Of a stretch of 18,421 bases of DNA, positions 6,339-13,811 are shown piece after piece. Numbering within the stretch: position 1 is the first letter of the stretch; each line of letters opens with the position of its first letter. This stretch comes from DATDRM01 sp035291705 (GTDB lineage Bacteria; Chloroflexota; Anaerolineae; Anaerolineales; UBA4823). The notes beneath the pieces were generated by a model that searched no databases, had not been told where the DNA came from, and saw only the letters and a list, made by a program, of their open reading frames with translations. The position numbers and the translations under genes are program-made. Where the stretch lies: assembly GCA_035291705.1 (NCBI GenBank), contig DATDRM010000122.1:1-18421 (forward strand), in the 5' to 3' direction.

Positions 6339-7565
6339 CTAACTCGCTAAAATCGGAGGCGTCAGGATCAAGCTATTGTCATTGCCGGTGTCGTCGCCAT
6401 TGTCATTGCCGTTGTCGTCGCCATTGTCGTTGGCGTTGTCATTGCCGTTTTCGTTGTCATTGGCATTGTCGTTGCCGTTGTCGTTTCCGTTATCGTTGGC
6501 ATTGTCATTGCCGTTATCGTCGCCATTGTCATTGCCGTTATCGTTAGCATTGTCATTGCCGTTATCGTTGGCATTGTCATTGCCGTTATCATCGTCGTTG
6601 TCGTTGGAATTATCGTTGCCGTTATCATTGCCGTTATCGTTGGCGTTGTCATTGCCATTGTCGTTGGCATTGTCGTTGTCGTTGTCGTTGCCGTTATCAT
6701 TGGCATTGCCGTTGTCGTTGCCGTTTTCGTTGTCATTGGCATTATCGTTGCCGTTGTCGTTTCCGTTATCGTTGGCATTGTCATTGCCGAAGCCATTCTC
6801 ATGGCCGTTGTCATTGGCATTGTCGTTGGCATTATCATCACCGCTCAAGGGGAAGCCCTCATTGTTTTGAGAAGCAGATATGGCTTTCTCGACTGCGGGC
6901 TTGACCGTCTCCGGTACACTCACCCAGACCCCCTTCAGAGCTTGAGCATACCCAACCAGGGCGGCCGATACCTGCTGAGATAACATGGCAGCCCGGTCTG
7001 GGTCGCCTGCCATGACGACCTGTAAAGCTGCAATGGCTTTGTTGGTATAAGCTTCAAATTCTTGGGCGGCGGTGGCGATGTCGTCAAAGCGCCCCTCCTG
7101 GATCAAGGCATTGATCTCATCCAGGCGGCGCTGGGCAAATTGCAGGTACAACTGCGCCTCGCTGTAAGCGTCACGCGCCAGAGCTACCCGGGTCTGCTCC
7201 AGGCCCGTCTTGACTGGATAGAGAGCATCCCCTGGGAGCGCAGATTGGGCCGCAAGAGCTGTGGCGCTCACTCCTCCGAAGAGGAACACCAGGATGACGA
7301 TGGCAGCCATCAAGGCCGAAAAGGCCAATCGTTTTGTCCCGTTGCTCACCGGATTATCCTCCTTTGATATTTGATTTGATTTAAACCAGCGCGTCAGCCA
7401 GGCAAACCGCGGACTGGCTTTAAACTCCGGCATAGAATCCAATTCGGAAAGAAACCTTTCTCGCCCGCGAGCGATCGCCTTAAGGTCCCGCGGTGGGGTT
7501 GGTCGCAAGAGTGCGAGCTTTTCTTGCAGGCGAGGGTCGAGAGGATGATCGTGCTGTTCATTCAT
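6339..7565 (-). CDS. DUF5667 membrane-anchored protein with long Asn/Asp/Gly/Ala repeat tail, putative anti-sigma factor
   Basis: The 408-residue product has four parts. Residues 1-78 form a charged cytoplasmic segment. One transmembrane helix lies at about 80-105 (LAFSALMAAIVILVFLFGGV). A helical DUF5667-like domain lies at about 106-235 (ALPGDALYPVKTGLEQTRVALA, then YLQFAQRRLDEINALI). From 242 to 397 nearly every residue is N, D, G or A in NDNG/NDNA units, before a short hydrophobic end (SLILTPPILAS). Its start overlaps the sigma-gene stop by eight bases (ATGAATGA), so the two are coupled. The layout suggests that the N-terminal segment holds the sigma factor and the outside part senses a signal. 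No canonical anti-sigma zinc motif (HxxxCxxC) is present, so the anti-sigma role is inferred. The acidic repeat could bind Ca2+ or act as a spacer. Confidence 0.82.
   Translation of the reverse strand: MNEQHDHPLDPRLQEKLALLRPTPPRDLKAIARGRERFLSELDSMPEFKASPRFAWLTRWFKSNQISKEDNPVSNGTKRLAFSALMAAIVILVFLFGGVSATALAAQSALPGDALYPVKTGLEQTRVALARDAYSEAQLYLQFAQRRLDEINALIQEGRFDDIATAAQEFEAYTNKAIAALQVVMAGDPDRAAMLSQQVSAALVGYAQALKGVWVSVPETVKPAVEKAISASQNNEGFPLSGDDNANDNANDNGHENGFGNDNANDNGNDNGNDNANDNENGNDNGNANDNGNDNDNDNANDNGNDNANDNGNDNGNDNSNDNDDDNGNDNANDNGNDNANDNGNDNGDDNGNDNANDNGNDNGNDNANDNENGNDNANDNGDDNGNDNGDDTGNDNSLILTPPILAS
6435..6509 (-). repeat. 75-bp duplicated block, copy B (see 6711-6785)
   Basis: This stretch matches 6711-6785 with two mismatches over 75 bases by direct comparison. 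It encodes residues 353-377, identical to residues 261-285. The offset is 276 bp (92 codons). This is far closer than general repeat similarity requires, indicating a recent internal duplication or gene conversion. Confidence 0.8.
6711..6785 (-). repeat. 75-bp duplicated block, copy A (see 6435-6509)
   Basis: This is the partner of 6435-6509 in the same frame, encoding residues 261-285 of the DUF5667 protein. Both copies share the rare Glu-containing variant NDNENGND, which helps mark them as one duplicated unit rather than independent repeats. Confidence 0.8.
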
Positions 7566-8112
7566 GGGTATTCACTTTCTCCTGATCATCGAGCATACGA
7601 CGTAGAGTTGCCAGGGCCCGGTGCTGTAGGGCACGGGTGGCCTCATTAGACTTGCCAATCGTCATGGCGACCTCTTCGTGGGATAATTCCTCCAGGAACC
7701 TCAAATAGATCACCTGTTGTTGTTCGTGAGTTAAGTTGAGCAGTGCCATGCGAATCTGCTCACGGTCTTGCTGCTGTGCTATCAAGTGCGCTGGATTTAA
7801 CCAGGGATCTGCCCGATCTTCAATTTCCAATGGTCCTGCCCGCTCATCCCGGCGACGGTAGTAATCGATAATCCAGTTGTGTGCCATGCGGTAAAGATAA
7901 GCCTTGGCGTTCTCGGTCGGTCCGCCACCATTTCGCATGGCGTGTAGCAGACGGCTGAAGGTTTCGGCGACACAATCTTCGGCTGTCTCCTGGTCGCCGA
8001 TCAGGCGCACTGCGTAACGATACAAGCCAGGACTGTGTTGTTCATAAATCCTAACCAGGTCTTGCTTTTCGAGCGACTCTGTCTGTGCATCGGCTGTAGT
8101 GTTTGCGCGCAT
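7558..8112 (-). CDS. ECF-type RNA polymerase sigma factor
   Basis: The protein has 184 residues. Sigma region 2 lies at about 23-92 (IYEQHSPGLYRYAVRLIGDQ, then AEDCVAETFSRLL and AYLYRMAHNWIIDYYRRR). Region 4 lies at about 118-175 (LTHEQQQVIYLRFLEELSHEEVAMTIGKSNEATRALQHRAL). ATG 8112 is preferred over an in-frame GTG at 8121 because the only Shine-Dalgarno-like run (AAAGGG, ending at 8121) sits eight bases before the ATG and overlaps the GTG. The gene overlaps the DUF5667 gene, which is likely its membrane-bound regulator. It is divergent from the ABC exporter at 8290, across a 177-bp gap containing a dyad. Its target promoters are not identifiable here. Confidence 0.9.
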   Translation of the reverse strand: MRANTTADAQTESLEKQDLVRIYEQHSPGLYRYAVRLIGDQETAEDCVAETFSRLLHAMRNGGGPTENAKAYLYRMAHNWIIDYYRRRDERAGPLEIEDRADPWLNPAHLIAQQQDREQIRMALLNLTHEQQQVIYLRFLEELSHEEVAMTIGKSNEATRALQHRALATLRRMLDDQEKVNTHE

Positions 8113-8222
8113 TATTTTCACCCTTTATGACGGGTTATCCGAAAGAACGTGACGATCTTGGTAAAAGAGGCAGAATTTCATTTATGAGCGTTAAAAGGTA
8201 CGGCTTAACCCGGAAAGTAGAT

Positions 8223-8260
8223 TTTATCAAAAATTCTCCCGTGGGGGAGTTTATGATAAA
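8223..8260. promoter_or_regulatory. Nested dyad upstream of ABC exporter, candidate operator
   Basis: TTTATCA (8223-8229) and TGATAAA (8254-8260) are inverted repeats. Inside them CTCCC (8236-8240) and GGGAG (8245-8249) form a second dyad. TATGAT (8252-8257) could be a -10 box. The inner dyad is then centred where a 19-bp MerR-type spacer would have its middle, but the matching -35 (TCAAAA) is poor. It probably binds a regulator of the divergent genes, or forms a leader hairpin. The rest of the 8113-8289 gap shows no clear sigma-70 promoter. Confidence 0.5.
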
Positions 8261-8289
8261 CTCAAAAAAATAATTAAAGGAGGAGCAAG

Positions 8290-9207
8290 ATGGATGAAAT
8301 CGTGCTCTCGATCAAAGACTTCCGCAAAACCTATGGGGACTTCGTCGCCGTCTCAGGGATCGGCTTCGAGGTGCAGCGCGGCGAAATTTTCGGTTTGCTT
8401 GGACCCAACGGAGCTGGCAAGACGACTACCCTGGAGTGCCTGGAAGGCATCCGCAGGCCGGATGCCGGCGCATTGCGCGTCCTGGGCGTCGACCCCAGCC
8501 GGGAACCACGCAAATTGCGCAACCTGATCGGCGTCCAGCTGCAAACTTCCGGGCTGCCAGCCAACATGACCGTGGAAGAAGCACTGAAGTTCTTCTCAGC
8601 CTACCATGCCGTCACACCCCAGTTCGACCTGCTGGGACGCCTGGGGCTGGAAGAAAAACGCCGGGCGCAATACAGCCAGCTCTCCACGGGGCAGCAGCGC
8701 CGGTTAGCCCTGGCTTTGGCCATTGCCCATAATCCCCCAGTGATCATCCTCGACGAGCCTACCGCCGGGTTAGACGTCGCCACCCGCGCCGAGCTACACA
8801 GCTTAATGGAGGAGCTCAAGGGAAAGGGCACCACGATCATCCTGGCGACGCACGACATGGCCGAAGCGGAGAAAATGAGCGACCGGGTAGCCATCCTGCT
8901 GCGCGGCCAGATCGTCACCACCGGAACCCCGCGCGAGATCACCGCTACCGGATCCGGCCTGACCAAGATATCCGTGCGCAGCGAAGGCTCCTCGCTGCAG
9001 AAGAATGGCATGACCTTCCCCGCCGTCGCCCAACAGTCTATCCAGGAAGAGTACGCCATTTACTTTAGCACCGATCCCGGCCCGACCGTCGCCGCCCTGC
9101 TAGATTATCTCAACGAGCAAGGCGACAAATTGATCGACCTGCGCGTGGAACGGCCATCCCTGGAAGAGAGATTCCTGGAAATTACGAACCGGGGAGCTGC
9201 CCAATGA
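8290..9207 (+). CDS. ABC-2 type exporter, ATP-binding protein
   Basis: The 305-residue ATPase has Walker A GPNGAGKT at 38-45, the signature LSTGQQRR at 131-138, Walker B VIILDEPTAGLD at 151-162 and the H-loop histidine in ATHD (His188). A ~90-residue C-terminal part follows (from SGLTKISVRSEG), as in DrrA/CcmA-like exporters, and probably contacts the permease. The signature has STGQQ instead of SGGQ, common in this exporter branch. AAGGAGGAG just before the ATG is a strong ribosome-binding site. The stop overlaps the permease start (ATGA). Substrates of such exporters include drugs, lipids and peptides; none can be chosen here. Confidence 0.93.
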   Translation: MDEIVLSIKDFRKTYGDFVAVSGIGFEVQRGEIFGLLGPNGAGKTTTLECLEGIRRPDAGALRVLGVDPSREPRKLRNLIGVQLQTSGLPANMTVEEALKFFSAYHAVTPQFDLLGRLGLEEKRRAQYSQLSTGQQRRLALALAIAHNPPVIILDEPTAGLDVATRAELHSLMEELKGKGTTIILATHDMAEAEKMSDRVAILLRGQIVTTGTPREITATGSGLTKISVRSEGSSLQKNGMTFPAVAQQSIQEEYAIYFSTDPGPTVAALLDYLNEQGDKLIDLRVERPSLEERFLEITNRGAAQ

Positions 9208-10013
9208 CTGCATTCGTCTACCACTTCTTGTTCGAGTTCAAGACCGGGCTGCGCAATTCAACTGCGCTGCTCATGAATTACCTGTTCCCGCTGGTGTTTT
9301 ACGCCATGATGGGTTTAATCATGGTGAAAATCAACCCGGTGTTCGCCAATGTATTGCTCCCGGCAATGGTCATTTTCGTCAGCCTGGTGAGCAACCTGCT
9401 CGGATTGCCCGGGCCATTGGTCGAATCGCGCGAGGCGGGCATCTATCGCAGCTTCAAGATCAACGGCGTACCAGCTTTATCCATCCTGGCGACTCCCACC
9501 CTTTCGACGATATTTCACGCCTTAATCGTGTCAATCCTGATCGCCCTGACCGCCAAACCGCTCTTCGATGGCGCCAACCCCACCAGCTGGGGCGCTTTCG
9601 TCTGGATCACCTTGCTGGTGGTATTCACCTCTGGCGCGTTCGGCGCGTTGATCGGCGTGATCGCCACCAGTTCCCGCTCAACCGTCCTGCTCTCGCAGCT
9701 GATCTTCCTACCTTCGATGCTGATCGGCGGATTGATGATCCCGCTGGACCTGCTCCCCGCCTCGGTGCGACCCGTATCGATGCTGCTGCCATCGACCCAC
9801 GCCATGCAGGCTTATCTGGGACTGGCTTACGGGCAGGCAACGGTGCTGAACCCGTGGGTCTCAGTAGCGATCCTGCTGGCGAGCGGGCTGCTGGCCTTTG
9901 GGCTGGCGATTTACCTGTTCAACTGGGACAGCCGCAACCGAGTGCGCCGCGGCCACCCGGCGTTGGCCCTCTTGGTCCTGGTGCCATATCTGATTGGAAT
10001 CCTGTTGAGGTAA
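9204..10013 (+). CDS. ABC-2 type exporter, permease
   Basis: The 269-residue membrane protein has six hydrophobic segments, starting at about 20-40 (STALLMNYLFPLVFYAMMGLIM) and ending with LALLVLVPYLIGILL. The central LPGPLVESREAGIYRSFKINGVP is the cytoplasmic coupling region typical of the ABC-2 family. It is coupled to the ATPase by a 4-bp overlap and would form a homodimer with two ATPase copies. The next gene begins only 15 bp after its stop, so the exporter and the uptake genes downstream probably share a transcript. Confidence 0.9.
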   Translation: MTAFVYHFLFEFKTGLRNSTALLMNYLFPLVFYAMMGLIMVKINPVFANVLLPAMVIFVSLVSNLLGLPGPLVESREAGIYRSFKINGVPALSILATPTLSTIFHALIVSILIALTAKPLFDGANPTSWGAFVWITLLVVFTSGAFGALIGVIATSSRSTVLLSQLIFLPSMLIGGLMIPLDLLPASVRPVSMLLPSTHAMQAYLGLAYGQATVLNPWVSVAILLASGLLAFGLAIYLFNWDSRNRVRRGHPALALLVLVPYLIGILLR

Positions 10014-10028
10014 ATCTTAAAACTGGTC

Positions 10029-11060
10029 TTGATAAACTGGAAATTGCTTATCCAAAGGGTCATCCTTTGGGGAATGATCGGCGCGATCAGCCTTTATATC
10101 ACCTGGCCCTGGCTGCCCGGGACACGGGGAGCGACCCCGCGTACCATCATCGTGTATGGTTTTAGCATCCTTGGCGAAACGATGAATGAGGCGATTTTCC
10201 CAGAATTTCAAGCCCAATGGCAGGCTCGTACCGGCGAGCGAGTCGAATTTATCTCTTCCTTTGCTGGATCGGGAACCATCACCAACCAGATCATCCTGGG
10301 TGTGCCCGCAGAAGTCGCCATCCTTTCCCTTGAACTCGATGCGTTGCGCCTGGTGGAAGAGAAGGTGCTACCTGGTCCAACCTGGCACGATCTGCCGCAT
10401 GGCGGCGTGCTTAACCGCACCCCGTTCATCATCCTCGTCCGGCCTGGGAATCCAAAAAACATCACCGATTTTGCAGATCTTACGCAGCCTGGGGTTGGCG
10501 TGGTCCATCCAGACCCACTGACCTCTGGCGGAGCGCAATGGGCGATTCTGGCCGAGTACGGTTCCGTTTTGCAAACTTCAGGAGATGAGCTCCTCGCCTA
10601 TGAACAATTACTCGGCATCTGGCAGAACGTCGTGGCGCAAGCCGCCTCAGCCCGGGCGGCAAGAACCCAATTCGAAAACGGATTTGGGGATGCACTCATC
10701 ACTTACGAACAAGAAGCCCTGCGAGATCAAATTCTTGGTAGACTCAACGCCCAGATCGTATACCCGCACAGCACCATTTTGAGCGAACATACGGTCGTAG
10801 TGATTGAGAAGAATATCAAACCTCAACAGCGCCAGCTAATCGAGGCTTTTGTCGAGTTTCTTTGGAGCGAGGCTGCCCAAAAGATTTTTGCAGAATATGG
10901 TTTCCGCAGCATGGATGAAAGGATCAACGTCACCAATCCCAATTTCGGGGTAATCTCCGCACCCTTTACTGTGGACGATCTAGGCGGCTGGCCGCAAGCC
11001 AAGCGTGAAATCATCGAAACTATCTGGAAGCAACGCGTGCTTCAGGAGATTGGCCAATGA
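10029..11060 (+). CDS. Sulfate-type ABC transporter substrate-binding protein (Sbp/CysP-like)
   Basis: The 343-residue protein has an N-terminal positive/hydrophobic segment (residues 8-30) that looks like a signal peptide or membrane anchor; there is no lipobox Cys. The mature part carries Sbp-family signatures: SFAGSGTITNQI (77-88), ILVRPGNPKNITDFADLTQPG (starting 135) and VVHPDPLTSGGAQWAILAEYG (starting 158). These resemble the VRKGNPK-I-DW-DL and TSGGARW motifs of sulfate/thiosulfate-binding proteins. TTG 10029 is used because it gives the full signal segment, although its ribosome-binding site is weak; ATG 10074 is an alternative that would shorten it. The ligand is probably an oxyanion (sulfate, thiosulfate or similar), inferred from the family. 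Confidence 0.82.
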   Translation: MINWKLLIQRVILWGMIGAISLYITWPWLPGTRGATPRTIIVYGFSILGETMNEAIFPEFQAQWQARTGERVEFISSFAGSGTITNQIILGVPAEVAILSLELDALRLVEEKVLPGPTWHDLPHGGVLNRTPFIILVRPGNPKNITDFADLTQPGVGVVHPDPLTSGGAQWAILAEYGSVLQTSGDELLAYEQLLGIWQNVVAQAASARAARTQFENGFGDALITYEQEALRDQILGRLNAQIVYPHSTILSEHTVVVIEKNIKPQQRQLIEAFVEFLWSEAAQKIFAEYGFRSMDERINVTNPNFGVISAPFTVDDLGGWPQAKREIIETIWKQRVLQEIGQ

Positions 11061-11905
11061 ATGGGACCGAAAATAGCATTCAAAAGGTAAACAAGAAGCG
11101 CCCCCGTTCTACAGGGTTAGTGCCCCTCATCCTTTTGTTGGGAGTGCTGTTTCCATTATTATTGATGCCCCTGATCGCCATCTTCATCTTCGCCAGCCGC
11201 AGCGGCCTGGATGGCTTCCTCAGCGCACTCAGCCAGGCGGACGCTCAATTCGCGCTGCGTTTCTCTTTTATTATCGCTTCCGTGGCCGCATTAATAAACG
11301 GCGTACTGGGCACCTTCACTGCATACGTTCTATCCAAATATCGTTTCCGTGGCAACCAGGCTCTTAGTGTGATCGTCAATCTACCTGTGGCAATCCCCAC
11401 TGTAGTCGTGGGTACATCCCTGCTCCTGCTGTGGGGACCGATCGGCCTGTTGGGCAAATACCTCGATCCGTTGGGCATTCAGCCTATGTTCACCCCGGTG
11501 GGTGTGTTATTGGCCCACCTGTTCGTCACTTTCCCTTATATGTATGGCGCTGTCAGACCAGTGCTCGACGAATTAGAAACCACCTATGAGGAAGCCGCGT
11601 ACACAATTGGAGCCAGCCGCTGGCAAACCTTCCGTTTTGTGCTCCTGCCGGCTTTGACTGGCGGTCTTTTCTCTGGATCGCTGCTTACCTTCGCTCACTC
11701 GCTCGGTGAATTTGGAGCGACGATCATGGTGAGTGGCAATCTCCGGCTGCGGACGCAAACCGCACCATTATATATTTTCGCCCAATTCGAAGCTGGCAAC
11801 ATCGAAGCCGCCAACGCGGTGGCAGCTGTCCTGGCGATCACCTCCTTCATCCTTTTCTTCGTCTTGTTGCGGATCACTCAGCGCAAAACAGTGCAGGTGA
11901 CCTGA
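11057..11905 (+). CDS. Sulfate/molybdate-type ABC transporter permease
   Basis: The 282-residue inner-membrane protein has about six hydrophobic segments. The EAA coupling loop lies at about 178-198 (EEAAYTIGASRWQTFRFVLLP) and is followed by SLGEFGATIMVSGN, diagnostic of the CysT/CysW/ModB group. It overlaps the binding-protein stop by ATGA, with AGGAG at 11044-11048 eight bases upstream. Bacterial sulfate systems normally have two permeases, CysT and CysW. Only one is present, so it probably forms a homodimer as in molybdate/tungstate systems. I therefore leave the symbol blank and the substrate open. Confidence 0.85.
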   Translation: MNGTENSIQKVNKKRPRSTGLVPLILLLGVLFPLLLMPLIAIFIFASRSGLDGFLSALSQADAQFALRFSFIIASVAALINGVLGTFTAYVLSKYRFRGNQALSVIVNLPVAIPTVVVGTSLLLLWGPIGLLGKYLDPLGIQPMFTPVGVLLAHLFVTFPYMYGAVRPVLDELETTYEEAAYTIGASRWQTFRFVLLPALTGGLFSGSLLTFAHSLGEFGATIMVSGNLRLRTQTAPLYIFAQFEAGNIEAANAVAAVLAITSFILFFVLLRITQRKTVQVT

Positions 11906-13800
11906 TGTCAATTATTCTATCCGAATTGACAAAGCGCTTTGGGGAAAACCTGGTCGTCAATAAGGTCTCGCTAGAGATCCAGAACGGGGAACTGTTTGTG
12001 CTCCTTGGCAGCAGCGGCAGCGGAAAGAGCACGATTTTACGCATGATCGCGGGTTTGACCGAAGTTGACGCCGGCCGGATTGAGCTCGACGGGCGCGACG
12101 TGACTTTCCTGCCGCCGCAAACGCGTGGCACCGGTTTTGTTTTCCAAAACTATTCCATCTTCCGGCACATGACGGTACTGGAAAACATCGAATTCGGGCT
12201 GCGCATCAGAAAGACCCCTTTGGAAGAGCGCCGGCAGCGGAGTGAAGAGTTGTTGGAATTAGTCGGTCTATCTGGATTGGGCTCACGTTTTGCGGATCAG
12301 ATCTCCGGCGGGCAGCGACAACGCGTGGCGTTAGCAAGGGCGTTGGCTTACCAACCGGCAGTGCTCCTGCTGGATGAGCCATTCGGCGCGCTGGACGTCA
12401 AGATCCGGGCGCAACTCCGTGAAAGGCTGATTGACATCCAACGCCAGCTTAATGTGACAACCATCCTGGTAACACATGATCAAGAAGAGGCTTTCGAGCT
12501 GGGAGATCGCATCGGGGTGATCGAACGCGGAGACCTGATCGAAGTTGGAAATCCGGAAGAACTTTATCACCGTCCTAAGACGGAATTTGTGGCTACTTTT
12601 ATCGGTAATGGGAATGTATTGGTTGGCCGGGCCGAGGGCGGCCAGGTCAAACTTGGATCGACGATCCTACCTTTTCCCAAGAATGCCCCCTTCCATGATG
12701 AAGGCGCGCCAGTCCGCATTCTATTCCGACCTGAAACGGTTGTCCTGCAGGATCAACCTGTTTTACAGAAGAGTGATATCCACATGCTTGCCCAAGGGCT
12801 GGTGATCCAACGTGTTTTCGTTGGCTCGCAACAACGAATCCGCCTGGAAGTAGATGGCCTGCAAGGCGTGCGTCCCATCGCTCCGCCCCCGGCTTATGGG
12901 CAGCGAATGACCCACATCGTGGCACTGCAACAGTCTCTATCTTCGGGTGATCGCTTTCGGACGGGTGAATCGTTTTGGATCGGGGTACGGGACTATCATA
13001 TCCTGGCTCCGACCGGCTTGAAGATCCTGACCTGCTACGACGAGTCGCCAGGGGGTGAAGCAGCGTTCGAATTCGGAGCTCGTTTAGCTGAAGCATCGCG
13101 CGGTCCCACGACTCTGCTAACTGTGATAGAGCACAACCAGGCACTGGCCGCTGCGAAAGAGAAATTAGAATTGCTGCGCCCAAAGCATTACCCTCACCCC
13201 TCCCATTTTGAGACTCGGGTTCGCCAAGGTGCCAGCGCGGCGGAGATCTTGCTGGAAGCCCAGGATGGCCATTACGAAGTGGTGGTTATTGGACAGCGCG
13301 GGAGAACGGTGAATCCAAACCTGGCAGGGATGGGGTCGACCGCCTGGCAGGTGTTGAATCAGGCAGCAGTGCCAGTGTTGATCGTGCAGAGTCCCCGCCC
13401 AAATATCCAGCGCATCCTGATCTGCACCGCGGCTGGTGAGCCGGGTAAGAGTGATGTGCGCTTCGGTGGGCGGCTGGCCAGGACCACCGGAGCTCAGGCG
13501 ACGGTCTTCCATATCCGGCGTCCACGTTCGACAGGTGCAGAGAAAAAGCGTACTGATCGCCATCTCCGACAGGCTCAAAGTACACTTGAATCCTTGAAGG
13601 TCAACTGCGAAATCAAGGTAATCGATGAAGCGCCGCTCCCGGAAGGTATTTTAAGCGAAGCGGAGCAAGGTGATTATGATCTAATCGTGGTCGGAGCGCC
13701 AGCCCCCCGCAGTCCACAACAATTCCGCTGGAAAGATTTGGACTCCCAAATCGTAAATGGAACCACCCGTCCAGTGCTGATTGTCCCAATGGTGGAGTAA
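11905..13800 (+). CDS. Sulfate-type ABC ATPase fused to two universal-stress-protein domains
   Basis: The 631-residue protein is much longer than CysA/ModC-type ATPases (about 350). Residues 1-235 are the ATPase: Walker A GSSGSGKST (35-43), Q-loop Gln81, signature ISGGQRQR (133-140), Walker B VLLLDEPF (153-160) and H-loop His191. Residues ~236-365 are a TOBE-like part. Two USP-like alpha/beta domains follow, at ~370-495 and ~500-630. The first ends VVVIGQRGRTVNPN...MGSTAWQVL...VPVLIV, close to the USP nucleotide motif G-2x-G-9x-G(S/T) but with ten residues in the second spacer. The second (LIVVGAPAP...RPVLIVP) lacks the second glycine and is probably non-binding. The frame is uninterrupted, with no internal stop. 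The ATG shares one base with the permease stop (TGATG). I infer stress- or nucleotide-sensing control of uptake. Confidence 0.88.
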   Translation: MSIILSELTKRFGENLVVNKVSLEIQNGELFVLLGSSGSGKSTILRMIAGLTEVDAGRIELDGRDVTFLPPQTRGTGFVFQNYSIFRHMTVLENIEFGLRIRKTPLEERRQRSEELLELVGLSGLGSRFADQISGGQRQRVALARALAYQPAVLLLDEPFGALDVKIRAQLRERLIDIQRQLNVTTILVTHDQEEAFELGDRIGVIERGDLIEVGNPEELYHRPKTEFVATFIGNGNVLVGRAEGGQVKLGSTILPFPKNAPFHDEGAPVRILFRPETVVLQDQPVLQKSDIHMLAQGLVIQRVFVGSQQRIRLEVDGLQGVRPIAPPPAYGQRMTHIVALQQSLSSGDRFRTGESFWIGVRDYHILAPTGLKILTCYDESPGGEAAFEFGARLAEASRGPTTLLTVIEHNQALAAAKEKLELLRPKHYPHPSHFETRVRQGASAAEILLEAQDGHYEVVVIGQRGRTVNPNLAGMGSTAWQVLNQAAVPVLIVQSPRPNIQRILICTAAGEPGKSDVRFGGRLARTTGAQATVFHIRRPRSTGAEKKRTDRHLRQAQSTLESLKVNCEIKVIDEAPLPEGILSEAEQGDYDLIVVGAPAPRSPQQFRWKDLDSQIVNGTTRPVLIVPMVE

Positions 13801-13811
13801 AGCGCAGTCAA

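Larger units (their letters stand above)
6375..6842 (-). repeat. In-frame low-complexity tandem repeat, 12-nt unit encoding N-D-N-G/A
   Basis: About 470 bp are built from degenerate 6- and 12-nt units (read on the + strand as ATTGTC/GTTGCC/GTTGGC/GTTATC mixtures). They encode residues 242-397 of the DUF5667 protein. Asn and Asp occupy alternating positions, with Gly, Ala, Glu or Ser between. Because of the bias, other frames stay open for more than 450 bases; those are artefacts. The tract is a likely site of length variation and of assembly error. Confidence 0.9.

Noticed and set aside
6375..6842. CRISPR-like array
   Set aside because: Units are 6-12 nt with no unique spacers, and the tract is in frame within a protein-coding gene.
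6376..6870. Open + strand frame of 164 codons rich in Leu/Ser/Pro, and another open minus frame over the same tract
   Set aside because: Both result from the 12-nt repeat of the DUF5667 gene. They have no ribosome-binding site and no recognisable domain; the N-D-N-G/A frame is the one continuous with a real protein.
8121..8289. Intrinsic terminator in the divergent gap
   Set aside because: The dyad at 8223-8260 lies between divergent starts and upstream of both, so termination makes no sense there; an operator or leader structure fits better.
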